Origin: Nigrospora sphaerica
Lineage: Eukaryota; Ascomycota; Sordariomycetes; Amphisphaeriales; Apiosporaceae
Length of the DNA stretch: 64,000 nt
Direction: 5' to 3'
Assembly: GCA_018287875.1 (NCBI GenBank)
Contig: JAGVVL010000002.1
Span: 5,332,001-5,396,000, forward strand
Shown: positions 13,727-25,466 of the stretch, piece after piece
Layout: every line of letters begins with the position of its first letter
How positions within the stretch are numbered: the stretch's first letter is position 1
Program-made: the position numbers and the translations under genes
Notes under the pieces: generated by a model
The model's database searches: none
Told to the model about the DNA's origin: nothing
What the model saw: only the letters and a program-made list of their open reading frames with translations

Positions 13727-15889
13727 AGCCAGTCGATCAGTTGGCCGGCAGGAGCGCGGGCGTGCAGGTTGTCCGAAGGGGCGAGAGGGCGGCCGGAAAG
13801 GTGAAAACGGAAGCTGCTGAGTCGCGTCGGGGGGCGGGCGATAGTCGCCGGGCCGCTGCTCTTCTCCCAGGGTGCGGAAAGATAGCTGATATCTCTCGAA
13901 ATCGGACATAGAAGGGTCAAAGGCGTCCCGAATATGCGTGCTCGGTGCCCGTGCACGCCGGAAAAGCCACCTCCACTTGAACTGGGCGACTTCCAGCCCG
14001 GACGAGCAGTTTGGAAGGCCGTTAAGGTGACGGGTTGGATTGCGTGCTGTCTCCCGCGAGACGTTGTCACCGAAGAAGATTGGCAAGGCTGGAGGGAGTG
14101 CACGTCACACAGCCTCGTCTTCGGCCTTGATTGTGGAGAATGGATGCTTTTGCGACTGGGTTTAACTAAATATGTAAGTACATACCTACTTTACGGGCTA
14201 GTATGGATTCTAGAAATTCCATCCTATAAGTGATCGTACCTGAGTAGCCTCCCTTGAGTAAAGTACATGCATTAAGTTTGGGAGGTAAGCACTTGAGCAT
14301 GTGGTCAGCCCATCGGAGCAGACGCGACCGAGGAGACCGACCCTACCACTCACTACCCACATGTGCACGAATCCATCCCCATGGGGGTAAACGGTGCAGG
14401 TGGTTGTACTTTGGTGTGACCTCAGCCAGTAGCTACCCAAGCCATGCGCATCTTACATGAGGTAAGTACATCTTCGGAGCGCACCCCGCAGAGCGCTGCC
14501 AGCGACGCGAGTGCTATCAATATATGTATGCAAGGCATCAGAGCACTTGGCGTCGGCTGTCGACGTACAATTAAGAAGCCCCAGATATGTGGGGCGTTCG
14601 CTTCAGCCCTCTCGTACGCCTACATGTGGTTGTACTCGCGGCGGGTGAAGTACGAGCCGCCATGGAAATCAAATAGATGCACGAGACAAGGTTCGGTGGC
14701 AGAATAGGTTGAACAGATTCCTTTCCAGCCCGTACTTTTGTAGGGACGCAGCATACCCAGCTCTGGTCCGCTCGCTCCAGGGTCCTAATATAAGATAACA
14801 AAGCACGGTGTCGATGATCTGCATGCCCTGGGTTGTCCAAAATTACAGTATCCATGCCTTCGTACTCTGTGTAGACGGCTCACTCCACCGACCAACCCAT
14901 GAGAGGTGCTACCCAAGCAACTTCAAAGTTACTCCCGAGTAATCCATACTAATATCGGTGATGGATTGGAGGAGCATCGACGAGATAGCCAGAACGGCCA
15001 CTTGCTTCCATGCCCAGACATCATAGCTGTCTTAGAAAGACGAGCCTATCTAGGGACTATATATTTCTCAATCAGCATCAACTTATTGAACGGCAGCCCC
15101 TTCCCAGAATGTCGTTACGCAGCTTTTCACCGGAGCAGCCGAAAAGAAGAAAAGAAAAAGGCGCTGTACCAAGATTGGCAAACGTGGGGAGCCTCTGGTT
15201 TGCCTGATTGGGACCATACCCACCAATCAGGGAAATAGTTTTGCTTGGACTCTATTGTTGGCAACGATCTTCGACGGGTAATCTTGGCAAACACGCAGGC
15301 TTGTGGCTTGCAGGGCTTTTAGATCTACAAACTGCTTTTCTGCTACAGACAACCTGTTCTGGACTGGTCGAAAGCGCCGGGGAGGCTGCTGAATGCTTCC
15401 GTCTGCGCCGTCGGGTGAACCGAGCACCAGCTCACTCAAGGGCTGCGATGGGACGGCGTGTTTCGAGACTGCTTAGTTACTAAAACTATCGTACGACCGT
15501 GTATACATTAGCCGCGTAAGAAGGGGGGTATAGTATCCATCATGCTCCTCCATCTGGCCTGCCACCAAAACCACGGACAAATATGCCCTTTTATTATGCT
15601 AGACGTACGGAGCATTCGGCTTCCTCCCCGCCGTCGTGGATCCCGTAGGGCTTCGAGCCGCGACACCCAGCCCAATCGCTCCGTGAGGGTCCGCCGGGCG
15701 CGAGCTGTGTACAGGCGTGCGCCCGGCAGCAACGCCAGTATATACGCCGCCGCATTCGTCGTGTGCGAGGTCTTTCGGGAAGAGCAGGCCGGAAGGGGCC
15801 TTCAAATCCAGAATAAACGAAGTGGTATACCGCGGAACCAGAACTCCAACTCCGGATTAAATGAGAGACGCGAATTATAAGTCAGTTTT
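13727..15889. other. Intergenic region upstream of SSL1 and downstream of CHS7
   Basis: The part next to the repeat, up to about 14100, is probably SSL1 leader and promoter. The remainder is lower in GC than the genes. It holds scattered TAGGTA/TACATA-type motifs, for example near 14172-14190. Short frames such as 14906-15238 (+) have no recognisable domain. Nothing else can be supported here. Confidence 0.5.
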
Positions 15890-17077
15890 TCAGGGGTATC
15901 CTGCGGGTCCTCCAACCGCGATGGGCCAATCGTCCTCGGTAATGCTCGACCAGAAAATCCAGGTCATGACCACGGCGAGAAGCGTGAACAGGGTCTCGAA
16001 AAGAGCTCCATCGATTTTGCCCGAGGTGCCGTTGCAAATGTAGGGGCTGATGGTGTAGTTGAAGACCTGGCCAATGGCAAAGAGGAGAGCGGCTGCCACA
16101 AGGTAGGCCATTGGCCGCACTTCACCCAGCACGCGCAAAACCAAAATGGCCTCCAGAACGAAGAAGGCAACGACGAAGACGAGCGGCATCAGCTGGTACA
16201 GCGTGTAGAGGGCGATATGCCGGTTTCCGTCGGAAAAGTCGTAGCTGGAGTTCCAGTAGCCGGTCCAGTGGTAGCCGGTGTCGAGCGCAATGTAGCCGGT
16301 GCCCACGAGCAAAATGACGCCCGAAATCAACATCAGGCCCATGGAGATGGGCGTGCCATCATCCAGAATCTGGTAGCCAACCACAGCATTGAGAAGCAGG
16401 ATCCAGGTCGTGGCCACGATCATGCCAATGTGAATGCCGGTGAATGCCTATATGCAAATGAGTTTCAAGTGCCTGCAGCGCGGGGCGGGGTCAAGTAGTA
16501 GTACAATTCGAACCGTGGTGCTTAACGGGAACACGCCGACAGTGAATATCTCGCATATCGAAATTAATATGTACCCAACGAGGAACAGCTGCATTTCCCT
16601 GGTAGAAAGTTAGCCATGGTAATGATGGGCGACAGCGGACGACTGACCTTCGGCCCACGGCTGCCTTTTTCCTTTCCGACAGGAGAAACAGAAAGCCGGC
16701 GACCAAGACCGCAATGGCGCAGAGCAGAATAGACCCTGGCAACCAAACTGTCAGCTTACGGTGGTTACCGCGGGGGCAGAGGGTGCGTAACATACCGAGA
16801 TTGCCCAAGTGTCGGCCGCCGCTCAGGGGGATGCCCACCAACTGACATGCCGTTGACTCATCCCAAGGGCCCGTCTGGTCGTGGTTGTCGGATAGAAGCT
16901 GTAGAGCTGGGTCAGTCTAGTCGCGTCGAGCCAAGGCGCCATCACGTACGTTGCAAATAGGTAGGGTGGCATCGTGACAAAAGTCCTGCGAGCCCAATCG
17001 AGCATGTTAGCGACAATGCGACAGGGAGCGCGGCGAGATGGACGTACCGCGAACTTCCCGTAGTCTGTTGACCCCAT
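15890..17077 (-). CDS. CHS7: Chs7-family chitin synthase export chaperone
   Basis: Six exons on the minus strand, 17077-17048, 16985-16950, 16898-16796, 16735-16648, 16598-16505 and 16447-15890, join to 302 residues. Chs7 is an ER membrane protein needed for export of class IV chitin synthase (Chs3) from the ER. The N-terminus reads MGSTDYGKFADFCHDATLPI, the short Cys-containing luminal segment typical of the family. CQLVGIPLSGGRHLGNLG follows, then seven membrane helices. NAVVGYQILDDGTPISM is the family hallmark, and the last helix precedes WSSITEDDWPIAVG. All five introns have GT...AG ends and keep frame. An in-frame ATG at 17143 would add 22 Gln/Arg-rich residues encoded by a CTG/CAG repeat; the start at 17077 fits the family better. 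Confidence 0.93.
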
Positions 17078-17115
17078 TGATGCTGCTGCACTGCGGTACT
17101 GGGCACGGCCAGTAC

Positions 17116-17150
17116 GCTGCTGCTGCTGCTGCCGCTGCTGCAACTGCTGC
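17116..17150. repeat. CTG/CAG trinucleotide tract in the CHS7 leader
   Basis: An imperfect CTG repeat (CAG on the CHS7 strand), interrupted by CCG and CAA triplets, lies 40 to 75 bases upstream of the CHS7 ATG. It overlaps an in-frame upstream ATG at 17143, so it would code for a short glutamine-rich extension if translation began there. Confidence 0.85.
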
Positions 17151-20100
17151 TTCTTGAATATTCTCTTGGGTTACGTCGCGGTGGGCGGGTGCTGAGTTCA
17201 ATCGGTCTGTGCGGGCGCAAATATGTCGGCTTCAGGAGCTTAAAATGTGTCGCAGCCGACACAATTGTTCGTGAGCGACAGCGACCGAGTAGGTGGGTTG
17301 AATGGGTGGATTTTCGTTCCTTTTTTTCCCCTTCTCCAGTGGTCTTCTCCTGTCTGCCTGTCTGTTTCCAGGGGGGACAGCACGCCAGCAGCAGAAGCAA
17401 CAACGGCGACGGTTACTTCGCTTGCTTGCGGGTGGATCTTGGACGAAAGCGTCGGATGGACTGTCTCTGCTTGACTCGCGAGGGAGGGAAACGAGAGAAC
17501 GGAAGAGTGAAAGTAGCGTCCTGTACTTGGGAATAGGCTGGCGTGCTGGCGTGCCGGCTGGCCCTGCTCCCTGTTCCTGGAAGTGTGGGTCGCGTCGGGT
17601 GGGCGTCTTCTTCGGGACGAACCTCGATCAAGTCGGTCTGTTTGTTCGCTCGCGCAGGCTTGCAGTGGCTTCCCAGCCCCCTTCGGTCGCAGCGTAGGTA
17701 GGACCGATTCCACCAAGGGATCAATGGGTGACAGAGCGATTGTATCCAAAAGCGTGGGCGGTTCGTCCCAAGGCGGGGGGGGGGGTGTGAAGTGAATATG
17801 GGCGCGGGTGAATGGAAGGCTGGAGGGGTTGGAATGCGCCCGTGTGGATTACGGGCCTGAGGTTCCAAGCAGGTTTTCTCGCCGACTGGCAGGGCGGTTG
17901 TTACGACGACCCGTGTGGTTTCGAATGTAATGAATGCGCATGGCCGTTCCCGGGCAATCAGCAGCTTGACTGGCTCCAGAAGGATGGGACGGACGACATG
18001 AATGGAGAGAGAGAGGGAGAATGGGAAAGGGAGACCAGGGACATGCCCCAGGGCGCCAATGCCCTCCCCAGGCTGAGGTTATTAAACCGGCCGCATCGCG
18101 TGGAAGAAGCCGCTCCCTGGGCTTCCCTATCCTACTGGCCGGCGAGGGCATTCCATGGAAACCCAGTACCTAGCATAGTGCGCAGCAGCAGCCGCTACCA
18201 CGGGTACAGCAGGGGTCATAATGTGCCAGGAAGGGCCCATAATGTGCCTGCTAGGCTGCCAGGCTTGCCAAGTCCGGCGCTACTCCGCTCCCTACTTGCC
18301 TGCTTGGGGCTCGCTCCGAGGGCTCGAGGCAACCCCGTCAGCGATCCGACGCCGCCCCTGCCTCTTCGGGCCTGGTCGTCCGCCCGCGCGCTCACACGCC
18401 AGCTTCGACGGAGTTTTGTCCAGAGCTACTGTACAGAACGTACGACGAGAACCAAAAAAAAACCGATGGACGACAGACCCGCCAGCGGGCATCGTTCGCT
18501 GTCTGCTCGTCCGTCCTATCGCCCGACGATGGAGGATAAAGGATGAATGAATGCATTCTTTGTTGGGAGGGGCGGCGAGCAGGGCTCTGCAGCGCCGGGC
18601 TGGACAAACTCAAAGTGGGCGTCGCCGTGCCGGTGCGACGGCCCAGCTACGATGAGGTCCAGGCCTGGCATGAGGCATAAGGCATGAATTTGTGCAACGG
18701 GCCCCCTCCTTAGATAACGGTAAGGCGCACGATGCAACGGAAGAGAGAGGCCTGCCGCGCTGGGCGACAGTCTGATCGCGCGCGCACGCGCGCGCGCCTC
18801 TCGGCCTCTGCGGTCAATATTCGATATGCCCTCGATCCGTTTCCTCGCCCGCGCTGCGCCAAGTCAGTGGCGTTATGTAAGTAATCTTGCTTTCTTTATG
18901 CACGGTGAGCTGTTCGGCTGCCCTGCTGTCCGTCGATCCCAGCCAACCACGTACTGCTCTTCTCTGTCTACTGCAACCATCAAATGAAGAGAGATGGATA
19001 GATAGGCACCGGAGGGACCCATTGAGCCATTGACTGCTGGGTGCAAGTTACCCACCCATCATCGGGATATCGACCTTTTGCTCTCTGTCTTCGCCATAGC
19101 GGGCCTCATGCCGCCCATTCCTTACTTATCAACGATGCATTCCCGAGCGCACTCGTGGCGCGTGGCGTCTTGCGATGGACGTCAGCCCAGCCCTTTCAGC
19201 AGAACCGCTTACACATCTGTTGTACGATGTACTCAGCTGCCAGATGCGACGATTAGCCGTCGTCCCCAATCCGCTGGATGCGACGGCCCCTGCCTGCCCG
19301 CGAACTAGCGGAGCAATCTTTGGATGAAGGGCACAACGGTCAAGTCATCCACTCATATTGCTATCCTTCGAGACCACTCCCCCTAACCCCCAGCCCCCGT
19401 TCAGCCTATCACTCCCTCTCTCCCCGCATCAATAATGCATATATTCCGTAGCGTGGCCTCGGCCGGCGCAGAGCGCGCTGCTTTGGTCATGGCCCGTCCG
19501 CCGGCTGTCTGAGAGCCGACCACGATCATTGGGTCGGCCCCGTACAACGAATGCTTCAATTTTATACCTTCAAAAGTAAAGAACCTAGGCTCTAGGATCC
19601 TGAATGGAGGTATGCGTAGCAAGAGCCAAGGGGTATCTACCTACTATTTAGCAAGTACCTGCCCCTCAGATCAGTACCTTCAATACGACCCTTCCAGCAG
19701 TGGGGATACGCTGCCACTCTCTCCCCCCACGTCAGTGGCGGCGGCTCTCCAGTCGATCCGGCTCTCCCTCTGCAAGCTTTTACGGTATATTCTACGCATC
19801 GGTATCCCACACATCCCAATAGACACCGGGATCACGTACCAGCCAGCTCCTTGTAGCTAACCTCCTACGCGAGGCGGAGCCTACAGCTCGCAAGCGCAAC
19901 GTGTGCCGTTGCCGAGCGCGGACAGCATCCGCCCGTTCATATGGCCCTCCTCAGCTCCGGAACGATGCCCGAGTTGCCAACTGTCCCCGACTGTCTAGTG
20001 CTAGAGCGCTGCCAGCCAAGCGCGCGTGGCCGTTTCGCCATCTCTCCTCTCCGCCTTTCCTTGCATATACATACTTTCCGTACATACGGCGGCAAGCGGC

Positions 20101-23100
20101 ACTGCCGTCCAGGGTCTGTCAGGTTTCAGCCACCTACCTCTCTGATCCTACTGGGCAACGGATAGGGCGTCCTCATTACCCGTTGGCTTTCCGTCGCCCA
20201 ATCATGTCGTGTTTGGGCACTGTTCGCATAGCGTAGGCGTGCTCGCTTAAGCAGTAGCACGCGTGGTAGTATAGCCTAGTATACCCTCCCCCGAAAATAG
20301 CAAATGCCTGCGTTGGAACCCGCGTCGATCGATGACACCTAGCATCTACTCCAGGATCCTCAGCCACATCATCACATAGGTGGCGTGTGAGCAGCCTCAC
20401 ACGTAGGAACGCTCTGGTGATAAGCGGTGGCGAAAATTGCGTACGGTAGATGGTGAGCTACGTGACACCAAACACTTAGCAAGAGAAGTGGTAAATAGTT
20501 GACGCGCCATGGGGTAGTAAGGTTATTGGCCCCTGTGCGGTTCCCGTGCCATGGACGCCGGATGCAGCACAACAAGGCGTAGGCAGCCGTAACGGAGCAT
20601 CACCATGAATGAGTACAACCAGGCGTGGGACGATATAGTTGGAGGCGCAACGGCTTCTTGGGGAATCGGGTTGGAATGTTTCTGCAGAAAATATGGATGT
20701 GACTATGAGGATGGCAAGGTTGCGCCCCGGATCGGTAGGAAGTCCCTGCGTGCAGGACACTCGTCATCACCCATCTAGGAGGGTCGTGGATTTCCAATCG
20801 CCGAGTTATGTGCCTGATGTAGGCAGACGCCTAGCTATTGCTGTGAGTTTGCTCATAGTTTGATAATGACACTGCCCCCCCTCCTCCCCGCGGGGCACAG
20901 TGTCTCTGGCCGTATAAGTGTGTAGCATCATTCAGAGATGCGTGCATTTTAGATGGTGTTCATGTGGCAATGGTTATTGTTGGTGTGAGAGTGTTCACTG
21001 AGCTCACATTACACCGATCAAGGAAGGGGCAGCGCTACAGGCAGCCCATGTCAACCCAGAGAGTGATGAACCAGGGCACTCTGTACACTCTGGTTTGTTT
21101 CTGTGCATGGCATCGTGTCGCCTCAGATGAGACCTCTGTGGTGTGCCGAGTTCCTAGTTGTTATGGGAGACGCTCACCTTTGTTCAGCCGCCACTTACTC
21201 ACTCTGGCCCAATATGTCCCATTAATGAGGGTCCTTGTTGTAAATGCTACACAAAAGGGCGGACCCAGGAGCCGAGGGACAAGGGTGTGACTCAGGGGAT
21301 GCGAGAGTCTTTCGTTATGGTCTTGACAAACGTGTGGCAAGCCATCGCAAACCAGCTATGGGAAACCAACACGTTACCTTTGGTTACGCGAATGGCCAAG
21401 TGCTACGTCGAGGCCGGTGTTTTCTCCTCGCTGTGATTTTAAACAACGTACCTAGTCACCAGCACCCTCTGCCCGCCGGAAACCTGGCCTTCGGCTTGAA
21501 CCAGTCGATCAAACGATAGCTTGGATATCATGGGCACTAGGCTTGCCTTTTCCCCCGGTACTATTCGCGAGGAGGCAGCCACAGCGTGACTGCCCCGTGA
21601 TATCAGATACAGCAGTTGACTGCCGCCCTTGGTTGTATCTGGGCAGATGGGCGTCAGCGTTTGCTCAAAGCCACGGGGGATTAGGCATTTGGTTATTTAT
21701 TTGCATGTTGTCTCTGGTGACGAGAACTAAAGGTAGAATACGCGGTGCTCTTTGGGTGCTTTTGGGAGCCAAGTGGCCGTGTGCTCTGGCAGCACCACCT
21801 ACTGCCAACTCAAACGAGAGTCAAGACATTTGCAGCTATTTCTTGCCCAAAGGTTGTGTGTCTTTGACCACCTTGCATGCGAATACCGCTTACATTTGGA
21901 AGACTGCTTTCCAAGGACCGCAGCGTTCATTAGGCACAATGAGACGCTGAGCCTTGATCAGATACCACTGCTATTTACTGTATGGCTCGATCCCCGGTCC
22001 GCTGCATGCCTCCCGCGCAGTACTTGACAGTCACTAGCCGTAATAGAGTATGGAAAGAAACGAGGTATGGAGAAAACTATCCGTCCAAGACAATGAACTG
22101 AATGTGGTTTTCCGGCCTCGAACTTTGAGAGCACCGGGGGTTTTCGCGGGTGCCGCTATTGATATATCACAAGCATTATTTAGGACACAATGAGGGTTAT
22201 CTGACAACTGCCGCTGCGATGTTAGAACGCGGAGTTGGATGAGTGGTCAGCTAACATGGACAAGAATACACAACCTTTCTCAGGCGCTATCGGTGAAGCT
22301 GTATTCACAGCACCGAAACCATCCCTTGCCAGCACAGCCTATGAGTAGCACTATCGACGGAGTATTGGTAAACAGTCGACATCAACCACGAAGCCCGTAA
22401 ATTCCAGGGTGTTGTTGATACCAATTCATAATTCCATAATACAGCCAATACCAGGCGGCAGGAATGCGTTTTGTCCCCGTCGCCTGGAGAGTCGGACCGC
22501 CAGAGGACATTTTATCGCTTGTGTAGTCTTCAGGTACTACTACGCACAGCTGTAGTACGAGTGCCTAATTACCTTCCGGTTGTAGATCTTGCCGACAGGA
22601 ACCACCTGGTCCAGCAGGCTTGTTGCTCTCCGGTCCTCGAGTGACGGCTCCGCGGGCGCATCGTGGTCAGAAACAAGGAAGGGAAAGACAACACCGGACA
22701 TGAGAACAATCGGGGACTGCACCGCTTCTCATTTCTTAGATCAAGAGGCGCGAATGCTTGGCATCATTGTCAACCAGAACTCAGGGGCTATCGGGCTATC
22801 TACCCAGGGCATGCAAAAGGCACGCTTATGTAACTCAGGACCTCTTTTGTAGACTATGGGGTACGGTGTTTGGGAGTACGGGAGCCACAGGTAGATTGGG
22901 CATGGCTGATCCTTCAACTGCGAGGAGTTCCAAGCTTCCGAGGAGGGGGATGGGCCAGCGCGGGCCGTATCGGCAACAGTTTACAACCTCACGCGCAGGG
23001 CTGGGAGAGGCCGGGCGGTCTTGGCGAACCGCTGACGAGAGTCAGCAGACCCGATCGAGTTCCACGAGCTGGTGCGTGACGGGATGAGATCTTTGGTAAT

Positions 23101-25466
23101 ACGGGTGTGATTAGATGCACCCAGTGTCGCATGCAAGGAAGGGAGGGACGGTACTGGAGCAACCCCGACCGATCCCATGGGGAAGAGAGCCAACGCTTCG
23201 TCGCTTATTCGGGGAAGCGGGGAGCCGCCAACGGGTTTTTGCCTTACGGCCCCTTCTTCCCCTCCCTTGGGCAGGATTGTACTGTGTGTGTACAATAGGC
23301 CAGCCGTCAGACCGCCCCCCCCACGAACGGGTCCTATGACGGCATCGTGGGTCAGTCGGCTGAGCCTGCGCACCTAGGCATGGAGCCGAAGCTCGTGATC
23401 AGGGGTCCCCATAGACGGACGGTACATGCAACGGAGTTGTACGACGTAGCCGGAGGATGCCCCGAAGGAGAAAGAAAAACAAGAAAGGGTACCGGGGCAC
23501 GAACACAGTCGCGTGGAGGTATGAATCAAGGAGAAAACAGCTGTCGGGCAGGAACTTGATTGCGGTACAGTGTTATCTCCAGGTTGGAGAGGCTAGAACG
23601 CAGCCAAAGTGCACTGCATCCCATTCATACTATCCGAGAGCCTACAGGTATATCTGTACAGCTATCCTCTTGTCCAAGCGATTGGGGGAAAAGGGAAGGG
23701 GGGTAATTGTTGTGTCTAGACCTATTGTATGCTGACTCGCAAAGCAAAGCCGGCGTATTAGATATTTATCGTCCGGGCCCAAGCCCGACCTGCGCGTAAA
23801 CCCAATCTGGCCGTTACACACTTCGTTTTCTGCGCGCGGGCGAGCTGAGCCGCCGGCCGTAGGCTGATGTGCCTGGAGACATGGCGATCGACAATCTCTG
23901 CCCTGCATCCGGCGCAAGCCAGGTGCGTCAGCCTACAGCATCAGATGGGGCCCCCGGGGGGTTAGCTGCCAATGGTTGTCGGCCAGGCCTGGGCTGAACT
24001 GTGTGTTTCTCGGCTCATCCAAGCCGCGCGCTGACTTGGCTACGAAGGCCTATACCGCGTTTGAACGATGGATACAGGGAGAAGTAAAAGCCAGACCAAC
24101 GGCACAGGAGGTAGGCACTTAGGATGCTTTGTATCCGACACCTCAAACCCTCGGGTGGCGTTTATGGAGGGTTGAACGGGGGCCAGCTGCCGCGAGCTCT
24201 CCATCTTGCGGTGCTAAAATAATAAGTCAAACGTAGGGAGAAAGCTTTAGACTCGACTCCACGGCAGTATATTGAACAGTGGTAATGCACTGGCTGCCAC
24301 ACGGGAGACCCTTTGAGGGACCATGAGTCCCTTGTTGCCATGGATGATGCCCCCACAACCATGAAAGCATTGAAGGCCCCGGGTGAATGAATTCCAAGCG
24401 GACTGGCGTTGAGCGGGTCAGGCCCGAGGCTGGGCAGGACCCACGGGATCCACACGAGGTCTGATAGCCCGATGGTTGTACGTAGTACGATGAAGAAGCA
24501 GGCAGGTCCTAACACCAGGTAGAGTTGTCTGGATGAGCGTGCCGGGCGGCTGACGATAACCTACTAACGGGTACGACGCCTTGGGTGGGTAGGTACCAAT
24601 GTAACCTAGAGTGGGAGAGAGGGAGTGGGTGTGTGCGTGCTGAGCAGCCCGGCGGTCTGCCGGCCTTTGGCTGGCATGAAGAGAGAGTAGTTGTAGATGA
24701 GATAGGAGACCTGTCAATCAACAGGTCGCGCGCATGGCGGGAGGCTAGGAACAAGGGCCAAGAGAATGCCCGGATCCCGGACACGCAACGCGAAGGGGAG
24801 GGCGCCGTACGTGGAAAGGGGGAAGTCTTGCTCCCGCTGTGCCGTGTCTATTACCTGCCAACTTGCTCCCGTCTGTCCGTGCAGCGCGTCGCGGTGTAGA
24901 TCGGGTGTGTATTTGTATGTTCCAACCGCTCTTGCGCGGCCCAGGAGAGCAAAAGACAATCGGAAGAAGCAAGCTTCAACGTCTCGGACGCAACCCAATC
25001 CTCTCTTCCCCCCTCCCGACTCTGGCGTCGCGACTGGTGTGTGCCCCGTGTTGCCCGACCTTCCGAGCATTGGAACCTTGATAGTTTCCAGCCGTTCCCA
25101 TCCAACCTCTTCCCTTCCCGAAACCCGCGCTTGGTCAATCCGTTCCTGCCGCCCATTGACGTCCACGCCCAGTGCTGGAGTACTCACTAGGAAGCGTCCC
25201 GATTGCCCTCGCATCGCCAGCGCCCTCACATCCATCCCGGGTACTGCTGCATGCACGACCTCGCGCGGCTGCGGCATCACCTCCGTACGAACAGGGTAAA
25301 GCCGGCCCAAGACGCACTAGGTAGAGAGGAGGTACCTACCATTTCCCAGCTGCCCTTTCCGCTTCGCTGGAAAACCAAGGCGAGGGTGGCAGCCCGACGT
25401 GCAGGTGATCCCCACCGTGTTTTTACCGGCCGCCAGTGCCTCCTCGCGCCGGCTTTGGACGAGCTC
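17151..25466. other. Gene-poor block of about 8.3 kb
   Basis: No frame on either strand gives a recognisable domain or a convincing exon chain. The first 0.7 kb is likely the CHS7 upstream region, and roughly the last 0.7 kb, which is pyrimidine-rich, the leader of the sugar transporter. Between about 19000 and 24500 the base composition is visibly more even than in the genes, and stops are frequent in all frames. Local features are an alternating CG tract at 18776-18797, purine-rich GAGA sequence near 18006-18035, and TACCTA/TAGGTA motifs near 19637, 24112, 24589 and 25318-25340. The most protein-like frame is 21543-21950 (+), discussed as a finding. I saw no terminal repeats, transposase motif or reverse-transcriptase motif. 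Confidence 0.55.
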
